A DNA stretch of 64,000 nt from Glebionis coronaria (lineage: Eukaryota > Streptophyta > Magnoliopsida > Asterales > Asteraceae): positions 294,310,364 to 294,374,363 of the forward strand of contig CM046877.1 in assembly GCA_025667525.1 (NCBI GenBank), given 5' to 3'. The notes under the pieces are model-generated. The model made no database searches. It was given only the letters and a program-made list of their open reading frames with translations, and was not told where the DNA came from. The translations under genes were made by a program, and so were the position numbers. Numbering within the stretch: the first letter of the stretch is position 1; each line of letters opens with the position of its first letter. Of the stretch, positions 10,548 through 22,003 are shown piece after piece.

Positions 10548-13426
10548 TGTAACACCAGTGAAAGTGACGTATGATGCTAAGTTATTGTCTCAAGAGCTGT
10601 TCAGTATGAGCATCTCTCTTAAGTTGTGGCTCACTTGTGGATGTGATATCCCGAGCCCAACATTATTTATTTAATCCTATTTTACGAATATTTTTGAAAT
10701 TTTTAAGAATTTTTGTCGTGGATTTATTTGACGGTTTAAGTTGAAACCGACGTTTACGGTCGTAATTTAACGATTGACGATTTAAGAAGAACCGATAACG
10801 ACTACGATACCGATGGATGCCCAAATTTCTATAATTATTGACGAATTATCGATAATGTGATTTTTCGAGAATTTTATTTACGGTTCGTGTTAAGTTGAGT
10901 CGGGTGAGTTTTATAGCCTTCCGAATACATTTAAAGTATCCCAAAAATATTTTGGAGTGTTCGGGACGATTTCCGACTCCCGTAAAATTTTCAAAATTGA
11001 CTAGTGAGTCGAAACCGCAAAGTTTTGAGGACGGTTTTAACTTAAGGCCAAAAGAAACCTTTATTTACACTATGGTCCCTCCCAATACCACAAAATGGCA
11101 CAAACACAAACACACAAACACATTTCACAAAAACAAGATCAAACACTCTCTCTCTCTTGCCTTAGGCCGACGGCCAAACCCAAAGAACCACCATCCACCA
11201 TTTTTTTCTTGAGTTTTCACAAAAACTAACTTAAGACCACATCTTAGAATCCCTTGGTGAGTGTTAATCCGTGATTTGATTACACATGCACTAACAAAAA
11301 TTTTCCAAAAATTTTCAAGATGATCCAAATTCGTTTTTGAGGCTAATTGTTGTAATGCATGTTAAATTCATGCCTAGTGTGTGTATAATCACCAACAAAA
11401 ACCCACCAAAATTCATTTGGTTGTGGTGATTGGGTCACCCAAACCCCACGGCACAAGGGGTGTTTGGGGAGCCATGGTGGTTGATGAATTTTGAGCTTTG
11501 TCTTGTGTTTGGTTTATTGTTTAGTGATGTTTTAGATAGGTTTTAGTGGTTGCATGTTTGTTTTTATATTTTCTTGATTATGAGATTGGTTGATCAATAG
11601 GGGTAGGACTGAAAACTTGTGTTTGGATATGTTTAGGGAAGCTTAGGATGATGCCTAGTGGTGGTTAGAAGGTTTGGAATCGAGTTTAAGCATGGTTTTG
11701 GTATAGCCAAATTTAGGCAGAAACTTTGAGGTTATTTCATAAAATTTATTTTTCCTACAGGTCTTGAAATCTAAATGTAGTTGTAGAGGGTCTTTTTATC
11801 TTTAATTTGGTATAAGGTAGAGCCCGTGACTCAAAACGAGCTAAAAGTTATGAGGTTTTAAAGATCGAGTACCGGGAGACGAGGACTTTCATAATCCGAA
11901 TTTATGTATAGTTTTAGTCAAATCCCGAGGATCACAAGTATGAATTGGTAAATGGTCAAGAGTCAAAATTTGGTTATAAACCTGTATAAATGAGTCTATA
12001 AGTTGACTTAGGAGTCAAAGAAGTCAAAGGTGCATTCCATATAGGTCAAAGAGGTCAAAGTTGGTCGAAGTACAATTTCAGCCCGTAAAATGTAGTTTTG
12101 GAAAAGCGTTGCGTAACGGGACGTAAAAGTAAAAACTTTTATTGGGCTTAAAAACATGTCATCTACAGGTCTTATAGGATTTTTGAGAATTTTGTCAAAT
12201 TTTATAAGTATGGTTAAATATGGTAAAACAGCCCGTACTTTCGGTAAGTACCGGCGGAAATGGATAAAAATGGATAGCGTAAATAATGAGAACGAATGGT
12301 ATAAAATGAGTGATGCTTGTTGTTTTGTTTTTGGCGTGAGTTATAATTGTCCTAAGTGACTAGTATATATGTATTTTATACAGTACCGTAAGGTATTTAA
12401 AATGAGATTACTCATTACGCGTTATTTGTGATAGGTGTTGATTTACCCGGGCATCTGTTACGTCGTCAGTGATCATCCCTCGAACTACCGACTACTTAAT
12501 ATCTAAGGTGTGAATTTATAGCCTCGCTTATGTTTATTTCAAATTGTTTTACCCGCGAGGGAAATGCATGCTAGTTTTTAAAAGGAACGTATATCATGAA
12601 TGATTGTTAGACCCGAAAGTTGCCTTAGAAATTGTGTTGAGTACCAAAGTTGCAAAAGTCCCTAAAATCATGAACTATTAACTATTGTCCTGCCCTCGAG
12701 TAGGGGGAAATAGCCGCTTATGCAATTTGTAGTACTACGGGGCTAACGACCCAATGCTAGCCGAGAAGCTGTACGTTGAATAAGTTCTGCGGTAGATTAT
12801 TTTGTATGAGAAATAAGGTATAATTGCAACTGATGCCTTTAGAAGGGGCACTAGTTTCATCTGAATCACGCCGGTATTTATTATGCGGGTGATTGAGTTA
12901 ACGGATTAGTGTCATGAGCTTAAACACAATTGTCAGTATCCTGATTATAGATTGTTTGATCGACAAGTCTATAAATGATCACGAATGGTTTTTATTTTAT
13001 ATACGTTCAAATTGATTGTAAAACCTATGAATTCCACTCAACGTTTTCGTTGACCAAAATTTTTGGCATGTGTTTCAGGTAACCGCTGAAGCGTAGAATG
13101 GAGCATGCATGGGATGGATGTTGTGTGTATGGCTTGGAGTCCGCTTGTTTTTCCTCCTTTTTCTACTTAAACAATTTTTAAGTTTAATGTTATGTTGTTG
13201 TAAACTGGAATTCTTGGGTTGAGATTCATGGGGACCGAAAACGCTAAACTCTGTTGTACCAATTGGGGTTGGAAAAACCGTGGACATGTAGCATCTAACA
13301 ATTTTTAAATTCAAGTTTTAAGTTGACGCCTTTTTAGCGTCGTTTGATATATCTTGTGTGCAATGAATACTGTGTAGCACCCAATGTTGTAGTTCCGCTG
13401 CGCATAGCATTTGTGGGGGTGTTACA
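10548..13426 (+). repeat. G1 3' LTR (2879 bp)
   Basis: Direct repeat of 2134-5011. Scattered single-base differences, such as GTGACG versus GTGCCG near the start and GACGCC versus GACGTC near the end; about twelve substitutions and one indel counted by eye, i.e. about 0.4%. Confidence 0.95.
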
Positions 13427-13431
13427 ACTGT
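13427..13431. repeat. Target-site duplication of G1, right copy (ACTGT)
   Basis: Matches 2129-2133 exactly. Confidence 0.95.
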
Positions 13432-14147
13432 TAACCTCAAACAGCACTTGGTAGGTAACTTGCAAGATTCTATACAAATCAAGCTCGTGAGAACTGGAAA
13501 GCAACGATGGTGCGGTTCTTAATTGAATTTCACTTGTTCCAGGAACATGAATTGACGGCTTCAAATCATGCGGATATTGTTATCCAAATGATTCAATCTT
13601 TATGTTCGCAGTCAGCTTTTGACGGTCGAATAAAGAGAACGGGTTACCCACGAAATATTGTAAATGAGGTTCTTAATTGAAACTACCTGCCATAAGTACG
13701 ATATTTAATATCGTCCAACGGTCTTCACCGACCGGAGGTAAAATGCTACCTAATTAGGTTGAAATGTTCAAAGAAATTTCATATGTGTCTTTGTTTTGTT
13801 GCTAATTGTCTTATGCAGCGTAACAAGAAGGTGGCATTGCGGTATCCGAGAAGAAGTCGTCCCCACATGCTTATACTTTCTGCACTTAATACTTCAACAA
13901 ATTTAAGAAAGCCTAAAAGTCAAGTCTTCTGCTGTATCAAACTCTGAAGCTTTCAAGAATTATAAAGGTATAAGTATGTGGAACAAGAAGTCACGACGAG
14001 GCAAATTTCACAAGTGATGAATGCACTAGGTCAAGGAAAGGAAACATGCTCAAGACTAAAGTCAAAGATCTCATCAACATATTCACAAGAACAAGATCGA
14101 AGACTCAAGCATAGTATGCTAGGTTTAAGATTTTGTAAAATGGTGTG
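13432..14147 (+). other. C1 post-pol non-coding region, downstream part
   Basis: Continues C1 after G1. Bases 13432-13750 align with the reverse complement of about 44960-45290 in C2 and include the second ~200-bp repeat unit. No convincing coding frame. The ~29-bp array present in C2 at 44825-44932 is absent here. Confidence 0.7.
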
Positions 14148-14281
14148 ACCTCCCTTAGGGGGAGATTGTTGGAGATACGTTTTTCCAAAGAAAGTCTCGG
14201 TCACATCATGGTTAGCGTAGATCACGAGCTATAGACTATTTAGGACATTGTAACTTGGAGTGACCTCCCTTAGGGGGAGAT
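14148..14281 (+). repeat. Duplicated polypurine tract plus LTR-start fragment in C1
   Basis: GACCTCCCTTAGGGGGAGAT followed by TGTTGGAGATACG occurs at 14147-14179, and again as the true polypurine tract and LTR start 115 bp later (TGTTGG at 14167 and 14282). The stretch between diverges from the LTR after roughly 20-50 bases. The tract itself is an imperfect palindrome (CTCCC-TTA-GGGGGAG). Confidence 0.75.
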
Positions 14282-14621
14282 TGTTGGAAATACGTTTTTA
14301 CGTATTTAGGAAGGATCGGTCACTTCAACGATATATACGTAGTATGGGCTCGTGATCCATTATGTAACAATATAACCCATGAAGCCCACATGTAGGGTGA
14401 GCTATATAAACCCCCTCCTAGCATGTTAGGAGGGGTTGGTTCACACATTACACACACTTCTAATCTAATATTTTCTATTTTCTCTCCAACCTTTCTCTAC
14501 TTTCTCTCTCTATATCTTCATCTATCTCTCTCTCTAGTAATCATCTCCATAGTTAGATAGTCCAAGGATTACGATAAATTGTCAAATAGTTAGATAGTCC
14601 AAGGATTATGATAAATTGTCA
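14282..14621 (+). repeat. C1 3' LTR (about 340 bp)
   Basis: Starts TGTTGGAAATACG after a GGGGGAG polypurine tract. The first ~25 bases match the C2 LTR start (TGTTAGAAATACG, other strand). The end is placed at ...ATTGTCA, where the M1 reverse transcriptase sequence resumes. Just before the end a ~37-bp segment beginning ATAGTTAGATAGTCC is tandemly duplicated. The partner LTR is outside the window, so the right boundary is an estimate. Confidence 0.75.
14403..14410 (+). promoter_or_regulatory. Putative TATA box in C1 LTR
   Basis: TATATAAA, followed about 50 bp later by a pyrimidine-rich leader (repeated TCTCTC). The position in the LTR fits a U3 promoter. Confidence 0.55.
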
Positions 14622-15290
14622 AACTCTTCATGCATGATCTTGGCAAAGTCATCACACAATGATTGACAAGTTGAATGAAATATAATGTCATCAACATATA
14701 TTTGTACGATAATGAGGTGAGAACCTTTCTTCTTTGTAAAGAGTGTATTGTCTACCATCCCCATGGTATACTCATGTTTTACAAGAAACTATTTAAGTCT
14801 ATCATACCTAGCTTTGGGTGCTTGTTTGAGACCATAAAGAGCTTTCTTAAGCTTGTAAACATGATCTGGTTTCTCAAAATCAATGAATCCGGGAGGTTAA
14901 GCCACATATACCTCCTCATTGATCAAACCGTTAATAAATGCACTCTTTACATCCATTTGTTGAAGCTTAAAGTCTAAGGCACAAGCGTAAGCAAAAAGGA
15001 TTCTAATGGATTCTAATCTTGCCACGGGTGCGTAGGTCTCGCCATAATCAATACCTTCTTGTTGATTATAACCTTGAGCTACAAGTCTAGCCTTGTTATG
15101 AGACACAACACCATTCTCATCTAACTTATTCCTATATACCCATTTGGTTCCTATGATGGTAGAACTTCTAGGTGGAGGAACAAGTTCCCAAACGTCATTA
15201 GCAATGAATTGATTCAATTCCTCTTGCATAGCGATGACCCAACTCTCATCCATCAAAGCTTCCTTAACATTCTTTGGTTCAATCAAGGAG
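14622..15290 (-). pseudogene. pol: M1 reverse transcriptase fragment, cut by C1
   Basis: Copia-type reverse transcriptase. The opening reads WVIAMQEELNQF, followed by NKARLVAQGYNQQEGIDYG, YAPVARLESIRIL and QMDVKSAFINGLINEEVYVA. A stop at 14897 follows, after which PPGFI and YGLKQAPK still read in frame. The catalytic YVDD box lies near 14675-14710 and is intact, but the frame ends at the C1 insertion a few residues after a HEEFD motif. RNase H is therefore absent from the window. A frame change near 15290-15330 separates it from integrase. Confidence 0.88.
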
Positions 15291-15330
15291 ATGAAACAAA
15301 AGAAGTTACTTTGATTTTGGACTTGAGATC

Positions 15331-16083
15331 TTAGGGTCCTTTGATTAATTCGCCTATGACGTTATCGAGAGCATGATCCTTTGACTCTTTAATGTTTACT
15401 CCCTTTTCAACACTAAGGTCTTCAACTCTTATATTTCTAACATCTTTGGCATTAACTATGTCTATTTCATCCAAGTCATCATCTACTAAAGGTGGTGTCT
15501 TAGATGAAGGAGGGTTTTCATCAAAAGTCACGTTAAGTGATTCTTTAGTTACACCCGAGGTTCTATTGAGGACTATGTAGGCTTTGCTAGTTTGAGAATA
15601 ACCTAAAAAGATACCTTCGTAAGACTTTGGGTCAAACTTAGTAAGGTAATCTTTGGTGTTGAGAATGAAGCACTTGCTTCCAAACACCCTAAAGTATTCC
15701 AATGAGGGCTTCTTACCTTTAAGAATCTCATAGGGGGTCATTCCTAGAAAAGGTCGAATAAGAATTCGGTTGAGAATGTAGGTCGATGTGTCTATGGCAT
15801 GGCACCAAAATTTTTGAGACAAAGATTGCTCATTTAACATCATCCTACTCATCTGTTGGATGGTCCTATTCTTCCTTTCAACTACCCCATTTGATTGTGG
15901 AGTGCGAGGAGCCGAGAAGTTATGGGAAATACCATGATCTTCACAAAAGGCACCGAATTGCACTTCATTATCAAATTCCCTACCATGATCCGTCCTTATA
16001 TAGACAATTGAACATCCTAGTTGATTTTGAATTCTTCGACTAAAGGTTTCGAAGTGATCGAAAGCTTCATTCTTAGACGCCAA
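15331..16083 (-). pseudogene. pol: M1 integrase core, downstream portion
   Basis: 250-codon open part of the Copia integrase, continuing 16093-16782 in the same frame after one stop. It contains the second catalytic aspartate (IRTDHGREFDNEV), the glutamate box (PQSNGVVERKNRT) and the GKKPSLEYFRVFGSKCF segment typical after the core. The tail is acidic (VDDDLDEIDIV). The frame ends at a frameshift near 15331 before the reverse transcriptase. Confidence 0.88.
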
Positions 16084-16092
16084 AAATCTAGT

Positions 16093-16782
16093 CTAAGTGA
16101 ATCTAGAGTAGTCGTCAACTATAACTATGGTATAAAGGTTACCTCCATAACTCCGTATGACAAAAGGTCCAAAGAGATCCATATATAGGAGCTCTAAGCA
16201 CCGAGTGGTCGAAACCAAATTCTTGGCTTTGTGACTTGAGTGAACTTGCTTCCCAATTTTGCAAGCATCACAAAAGTGATTATCAAACTTCATCTTGGGG
16301 AGATGTCTTACCAACTCCTTAGAGACTAAAGATTGAATTAAACGCATATTAGCGTGACCTAATCTCCTATGCCAAAGATTAGAACTATCATCTAAAGTCG
16401 CTAGACATAAGTTGTCCTTTGAATTATTATTGACCTTCATGACATAAAGCCCATGCTTTCTAACACCTTTTCCAATGACTTTTCCATGTTTTACAATTTC
16501 ACTATCATATTCCGAAAAGATGACCTTACACTTATTGTCACAAATTTGACATATACTTAGAAGGTTAAAACCTAAGTTATCTACGTGCTCTACGTTTTCT
16601 ATAGTCATAGAGTCAAGAGATACTGTACCTTTGCCAATGACATTACCTCGTCGATTACTTACGAGTATAACGTTACCTCCATCATATGCTTTGTAGTGCG
16701 AGAATAAACTTCGATTACCGGTCATGTGTTTAGAATAACCACTATCCTTAATCCACTCGACGGGATCTAAATCGATTCCCAA
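16093..16782 (-). pseudogene. pol: M1 protease end, GAG-pre-integrase and integrase start
   Basis: Begins near the aspartic protease-like DSG box, here DSGYSKHMTGN; other elements in this window have DSGC. Then the zinc-binding HHCC part (LWHRRLGHANMRLIQ to HFCDACKIGKQ) and the first integrase aspartate (LLYMDLFGPF). A stop at 16093 falls where the relatives have a tryptophan after DDYSRFT, compatible with a single base change. An upstream frame change near 16790 separates it from Gag. Confidence 0.85.
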
Positions 16783-17640
16783 GCATATCTAGGTAACAAC
16801 ACACAAGATCAAACATTTGGTCCCCAATATCTCATGGGTCCAAAGTTGTTAGTTCCAAACATCCCATGCATTTGGTTGGGATGCATGAATGAAGGAGACA
16901 TTCCCCATGGAGAAAAGTATTGTTGTTGAAAATTATTCCAATTAATATGGTCATTTTGTTGTCCATAGTTTCTCCTAGGTGTCTTTGATCTTGATCTAGA
17001 ATTATTGTTATTCCTCCTAGGTGTTGGAGTTTTACTTCTAGGTCGTGATTTAGCTTGATCGTCTCTTTTTGGCGTAGGTTTCTACTTCTAGGTTTAGATT
17101 CATTTCGTACTTTTGGAGGAGTAGATGTTTGTCTGGATAAGTTTCTAGTTCCCGTTAGAGGTTTACTCAAGGGCTTCTAGAATTTATCTAGAGTAGGCTT
17201 TTCAATTTTAGGTACTTTGACCTTGTTAGTAAGAATATGCTTTGGTCCTTCACCTAAAATTGACTTTTCAGAAAGTTCAGGATTTTCACACAAACCTTCT
17301 TCTGTCCGCGGTTCTTTAGCTCCACCCGTGGTTCCATAGCAATAAGGAACCGCACCATATGATGGAGAACCGCGTACAGGGGTGCATTTTTCTGAAAACC
17401 TAACTTGTTTTGGTTCACAAGTTGATGCTTCATTAGTTTTATATCCTAGCCCAAGTCTTTCCTTAGAATGAATTTGTTTGTTTAACATATCATCAAGAGC
17501 ATTAGTACCTCTCATGAACTTTTCAAGTCTAATGGAGGTGCTCTTGAGGTTTTCATTTTCTTGTCTAAGGTTTTCACATTTTAAGCATCCTAGATCAACT
17601 TCTTTGTTTTTCTCAAGCTTATCTAATTTCTCTTTTAGCT
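16783..17640 (-). pseudogene. gag: M1 Gag C-terminal linker, broken
   Basis: Two open pieces in one frame (17177-17515 and 16832-17170), separated by a stop. Composition is Lys/Pro/Ser-rich with PSYGAVPYCYG and a basic stretch, as expected between the Gag zinc knuckle and protease in this Copia group. A coiled-coil-like segment at 17520-17640 is rich in Leu, Glu and Lys. A frameshift follows near 16790. Confidence 0.7.
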
Positions 17641-17647
17641 CACTAAT

Positions 17648-18551
17648 CTAATTCTCAAGCTTAGTTCTAGTTGATTTTAGCACTTTGTTCTTTTCAATGA
17701 ATTTAAGACTAAGCTTGTGCAAGTTATTGTATTGGCCTTCTAATTCACTATCATCTTGAGACGAACTATTATTGCTATAATAATCGGTTTCGGAATGTAC
17801 ATCTTTAGAAGTGTGAGCCATGAGACATTTCTCATCTTTGGGGTTGTCATCAACATCTTCACCGCTATCGCTCCATGAACCTCCAACAAACACCGTGTGG
17901 TTCTTGTCGCGTGAAGGCTTAGGACAATAACCGATGAAATGATTTGGATCACCACATCTAAAGCATGTCCTATCACTTTTATTATCCTTGGCAAATCGGT
18001 TTTTGGAGAAGGGTTTCTTGTCTTTGTTTGGTTGCCCTACGTATTGACCTCGTCTTTTAAATAACTTCTTAATGTGTCTAATCGCCATGGCATATTCCTC
18101 ATCATCACTATCCGAGGAGCTTTCATGGTCACTTTGCGCCTTCTTGGCCTTGAGTGCAAGAGACTTTCTTTCACTCTTAGTTTTCACCATTTTTTAGTCC
18201 TTCAAAATTATCATCTCGTGAACCTTCAAGTTACCAATGAGTTCATCGAGTGATAATATGGAGAGATCCTTTAATTCTTCAATCGCCATGACTTTAGCTC
18301 TCCACTTTGGATGCAACGCCCTAAGAAACTTCCTAACATTGTTCTTGCTAGAAAAACCTTCATCAAGTGCTTTTAGACTAGTAATAATAGTGTTAAATCT
18401 AGCAAATGCACTATCAATAGTTTCATCTTCTAAGAAGACAAATTGTTCATATTGTTGAACAAGAAGATCGATTTTACTTTCTTTGACTTGGCTATTACCT
18501 TGGTGGGTTACTAAAAGAGTATTCCAAATATCTTTAGCGGTTTCACACATA
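17648..18551 (-). pseudogene. gag: M1 Gag core (UBN2-type) with CCHC zinc knuckle
   Basis: Continues the Gag N-terminus across G2. The UBN2-like part reads [40 protein letters not shown] and [13 protein letters not shown]. One stop at 18194 interrupts it, and the same frame resumes at 18190. The zinc knuckle CFRCGDPNHFIGYC is at 17924-17965 with perfect CX2CX4HX4C spacing. An acidic Ser/Asp region follows and the frame stops at 17648. Gag packages the element RNA; here it is broken. Confidence 0.88.
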
Positions 18552-18556
18552 AAAAT
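18552..18556. repeat. Target-site duplication of G2, left copy (AAAAT)
   Basis: AAAAT precedes the TGTAACAATCC start of the left G2 LTR; the right copy is at 30755-30759. Confidence 0.9.
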
Positions 18557-21500
18557 TGTAACAATCCGTCAATTTATGGTATATTTTTTTCTCAAATATT
18601 ATTTAAAAACATTATTTTAATGTTATATTATGAAATCACTTATTTTTGGGACGAAATTTGGATTTACGTCTTGAAGTAGCATCGACTACGTTTAAACCGG
18701 AGGATTCTACGTTACGTGCTTACGTTTACATACATCGTCTATGGTGACAGTCCGACATTTAAAGAAATAAATTTATCCGTAAATATTATTTTGGGATTTT
18801 AATTTTGAGTTGGTTCATAAAATCACAAATTTACGAGAAGAGATTAGGACTTACGCGAATAATTTAACATCATTTACGACTAAACCGGAAACCTTAGGAT
18901 TACGTATTTACGTTTTCGAACTCCGTTTTTGATGAGACAGTTTTTATTAGATTCGTTTTGTGCCGTTGATTCATAATTTATAAAAAACGTTTTTCGTAAA
19001 ATGACCCGAGGGCACACAAATCGAGGAAACTAGAATCGAGGAATACCCGTAAATTAGCGGGATGGGACAAACTAATTTATCCCACCCCACTATCTAAAGG
19101 GACGGCCAAACTTGGACACCACATCAAAGATGTGGCATCCTTACACTCTATACACTTGCACTTGTAACATTTGCTTCATTTTGAAGCTACTCTTCCCACT
19201 AAACTAACAAAACCAACTAGCTAAACCATTAGCTCCCATTTCATACATGCAAATCAACTCAAAAACTCTCTCACTCTCTCTAACTTGTCGCCCCACTCCA
19301 CCACCATACACCACCAGTTGATCTTTTCTAGCCACAAGATACATGTTATCTAGCTATATTATAGAGAAACCTTGAAGCCTTGATTGATTGGTGGCCATTT
19401 TAACAACAAAGGAGGTGATTTTCTTGTGTCCTAGGGCTAATTTCTCAACAAACTATCTTGGTGATTGATGATCTTGGGGATATATTTGGTGTTTATCAAG
19501 TTGTTGTCTTCCAAAAAACAAGATATAATCTTGGTTGGTAAAGAAGATCATCCTTTACATTTCTCTTGTTATTTTTGTAAAGATCAAATGTATTTTCTTT
19601 CTTGTTGTATATGTATATGATGAATATATGGTGATAAAAATGTTGTGTGGGGATCAAGTGTTGATAAATATGCTTAAAAAGATGAATAACCATAAGAAAC
19701 AAGGCTAAAATCATGCTTAAATTGTTGGCTGTATAAAAACAGTAAGTAACCAAGACTTAAAATGATAAATTTGCATGGTGGAATCCATTTACAGTAAATA
19801 TAAGATGTCATACACGTGTGAGAGTTGGCCATGCAATGGAATCATCAAAATGGGTGAGATATGATCAAAACAAGATGAGTGTGCTAATCTGACTAGTCTG
19901 TTTTGTAGGAACTGTTAAGGATAGTTAGACATATAATGAGCAGTATCTATAACTAACTTAATTGTAGCACATAATATGAAGTTCATTCCATCCAAAAATG
20001 AGCTTCTAACTCATTGTAGAACTCTAGATATGATAAAAATGGTGAAGATGAAATTAAAAATCAGATTTTGAAGAATTAATGTTTAATACTATTATATAAG
20101 CACTCAAATAATATAGTATAAAATGTGAAGTTAAAACCCACTAACTTATGAATTTCATTTATATAAATATGTATAAGGTTAAATAAATGGACACTTTATA
20201 AAAATGGTAGTTGAATAAGATTTATAAGTTATAAAAACTATAAACATGATTTTTACGACTTTTTCGGCTATTACCGTAAAATTAACGTTTTTCGCCAATT
20301 AAAACTTAGACGATCAAACCCGTCTAATGTAAAGTTTTTAAAAGTCATATACTGATATATAAGTATCTAATACAAGTAAAAACCGATAAAACCCGAACTA
20401 TAGGACATACGGACAATAACGAGCTAAGTTAGCATATTGGACTAATAATTTAACTAAATAAGTTAAACACTTATAAAAATTACTTATTGGGCTTAACCCA
20501 TTTCGGCCCAACATGTAAAGTATAAATACTAATAATACAAGTATAAAATGGATTAATACAACTTAATGGACTTATAATAGGCTCATTGGACCTAAAATAT
20601 GTAAATAGGTAAAACTAGTAAACTAGTATAAAAGTTATCATCACATAACACTAAAATGAGTAAATAAGAATATGTAAACCCACTTGATGATCATATATAT
20701 ATAATCATCATATGTATACATAATTATTATTTTGATAAAGTCATTGGACAAAAGTCTAAGACGAGTATTATTTGTCTAGGTATCCATGATTGAAGCACGT
20801 ACCGTATATCCGAATTACCGATAACCCGCTTTCCCACATCAACGTGAGTTCATAGCCTCACACTCTTTTAAATGTTTTTATGAAATATTTTATAAACCCG
20901 CGAGGGAGATAACATGTTAGTTTTTATAAAATAGGACACCATTTGTCCCGATTGTCATTTTATTGATTTGGACCCGAATGATTGTATGACCCGATGAATG
21001 ATTAAATGACCCGATAGATGAAATGAAATGGATTATTAAAGTTAGGTTATGTCACTAAAAGTCCCATTAGCATGAATTGTAAACTACCGGGATTTGGTAG
21101 ACACTTATGCATATAATAGTACTATTTGGGGACGATCACCCCAGTTCGCGCCTTGACGGTTGATCCCTGTCGTGCCACATTGATTGTTAAGCGAATTTAT
21201 GTATGAGAAGATTTACACAAGCATGATTATTGTGACGACACGCTAATTTAGATGGGCAAATTGAGTTTCGGGCTAGCTACCCGTTGTTTGTTGTAGTAAG
21301 GTAACAATATCATGCGGCTTATAATAATCCAACTAACGAAATACTGCTATACGCACCGAATTACGGTATATTGTCTGACTAGCAATACGGGGTCTTATTA
21401 TAGATTTTATGTTCATGTTTTGGTTTTACATAACCATATTCATATAACGGTTTTTATTTAACTTTATACGACGTTATAAAACGTATTGTATGATGTTTTT

Positions 21501-21986
21501 ACGACATTGGTTCGTATAATGATTTTTAAGGCAAAGGCCTATATTATGATTTTTGATAAGGAATTGTATAAAATGACTTTGGCTATTTTATGGCCTATTA
21601 CAAAGATTGGTACAAAAATGATTTTCGGTAATAATTTTATACCGATGTTATATTGATGGATTTTACTAAACTCTATGAATTCACTCGGCGTTATCGCTGA
21701 CCATTTCTTTTAACATGTTTTGTCTCAGGTACTTGAAGGTAATTCTCGGGACGACGACAAGAATTCATGGCCCGCACTTAAATAACAATTTCCATTCAAA
21801 TCTTTTGTAAACTTGTATGAAATACTATGACTTGGGACCTATGTAAAATTGATATTTATGAATGGAAATGTTTTATTATTAAATGACGCGATTTTTAAGC
21901 GTTGTCTATGATGTGAGTAATGTGCTATCCCGTAACACCAACGAGTCTTCTGCTGTATTGAATTGTGTAAATTTGGGGTTGTTACA
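18557..21986 (+). repeat. G2 5' LTR (3430 bp)
   Basis: Starts TGTAACAATCC and ends GGTTGTTACA; direct repeat of 27330-30754. A block around ACCCGCGAGGGA (20897), an ACTCGGCGTTATCGCTGACC motif (21681) and the terminal region are similar in order to the G1 LTR, while the first half differs. Confidence 0.95.
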
Positions 21987-21989
21987 GTT

Positions 21990-22003
21990 TGGTACCAGAG
22001 CTC
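21990..22003 (+). other. G2 primer binding site
   Basis: TGGTACCAGAGCTC lies three bases after the 5' LTR and is close to the plant initiator tRNA-Met primer site. Confidence 0.82.

Larger units (their letters stand above)
2134..13426 (+). mobile_element. G1: Tekay-like Gypsy (chromovirus) element with dead interior
   Basis: Full-length 11.3-kb element: two 2.9-kb LTRs (TGTAACACC...GGTGTTACA), a degenerate tRNA-Met type primer site, an interior without open coding frames, a polypurine tract and a 5-bp ACTGT target duplication. Tekay-type identity comes from relic peptides near the 3' end of the interior (9958-10533), which read like integrase C-terminus and chromovirus tail. The LTRs differ at only about a dozen positions by eye, so the insertion is young, yet the interior was already broken. 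Confidence 0.9.
1..14621 (+). mobile_element. C1: Sirevirus-like Copia element, 3' part, split by G1
   Basis: Only the region after pol and the 3' LTR lie in the window (1-2133 and 13432-14621); the 5' LTR, gag and pol would be left of base 1. Assignment rests on homology to the 3' part of C2 (44124-52600, opposite strand): shared LTR start, shared polypurine tracts (GGGGGAG), a shared block of two ~200-bp repeats and a shared post-pol segment. It is inserted in the reverse transcriptase of M1 and was later split by G1. It lacks the long post-pol reading frame that C2 has at 46733-50680. Confidence 0.82.
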
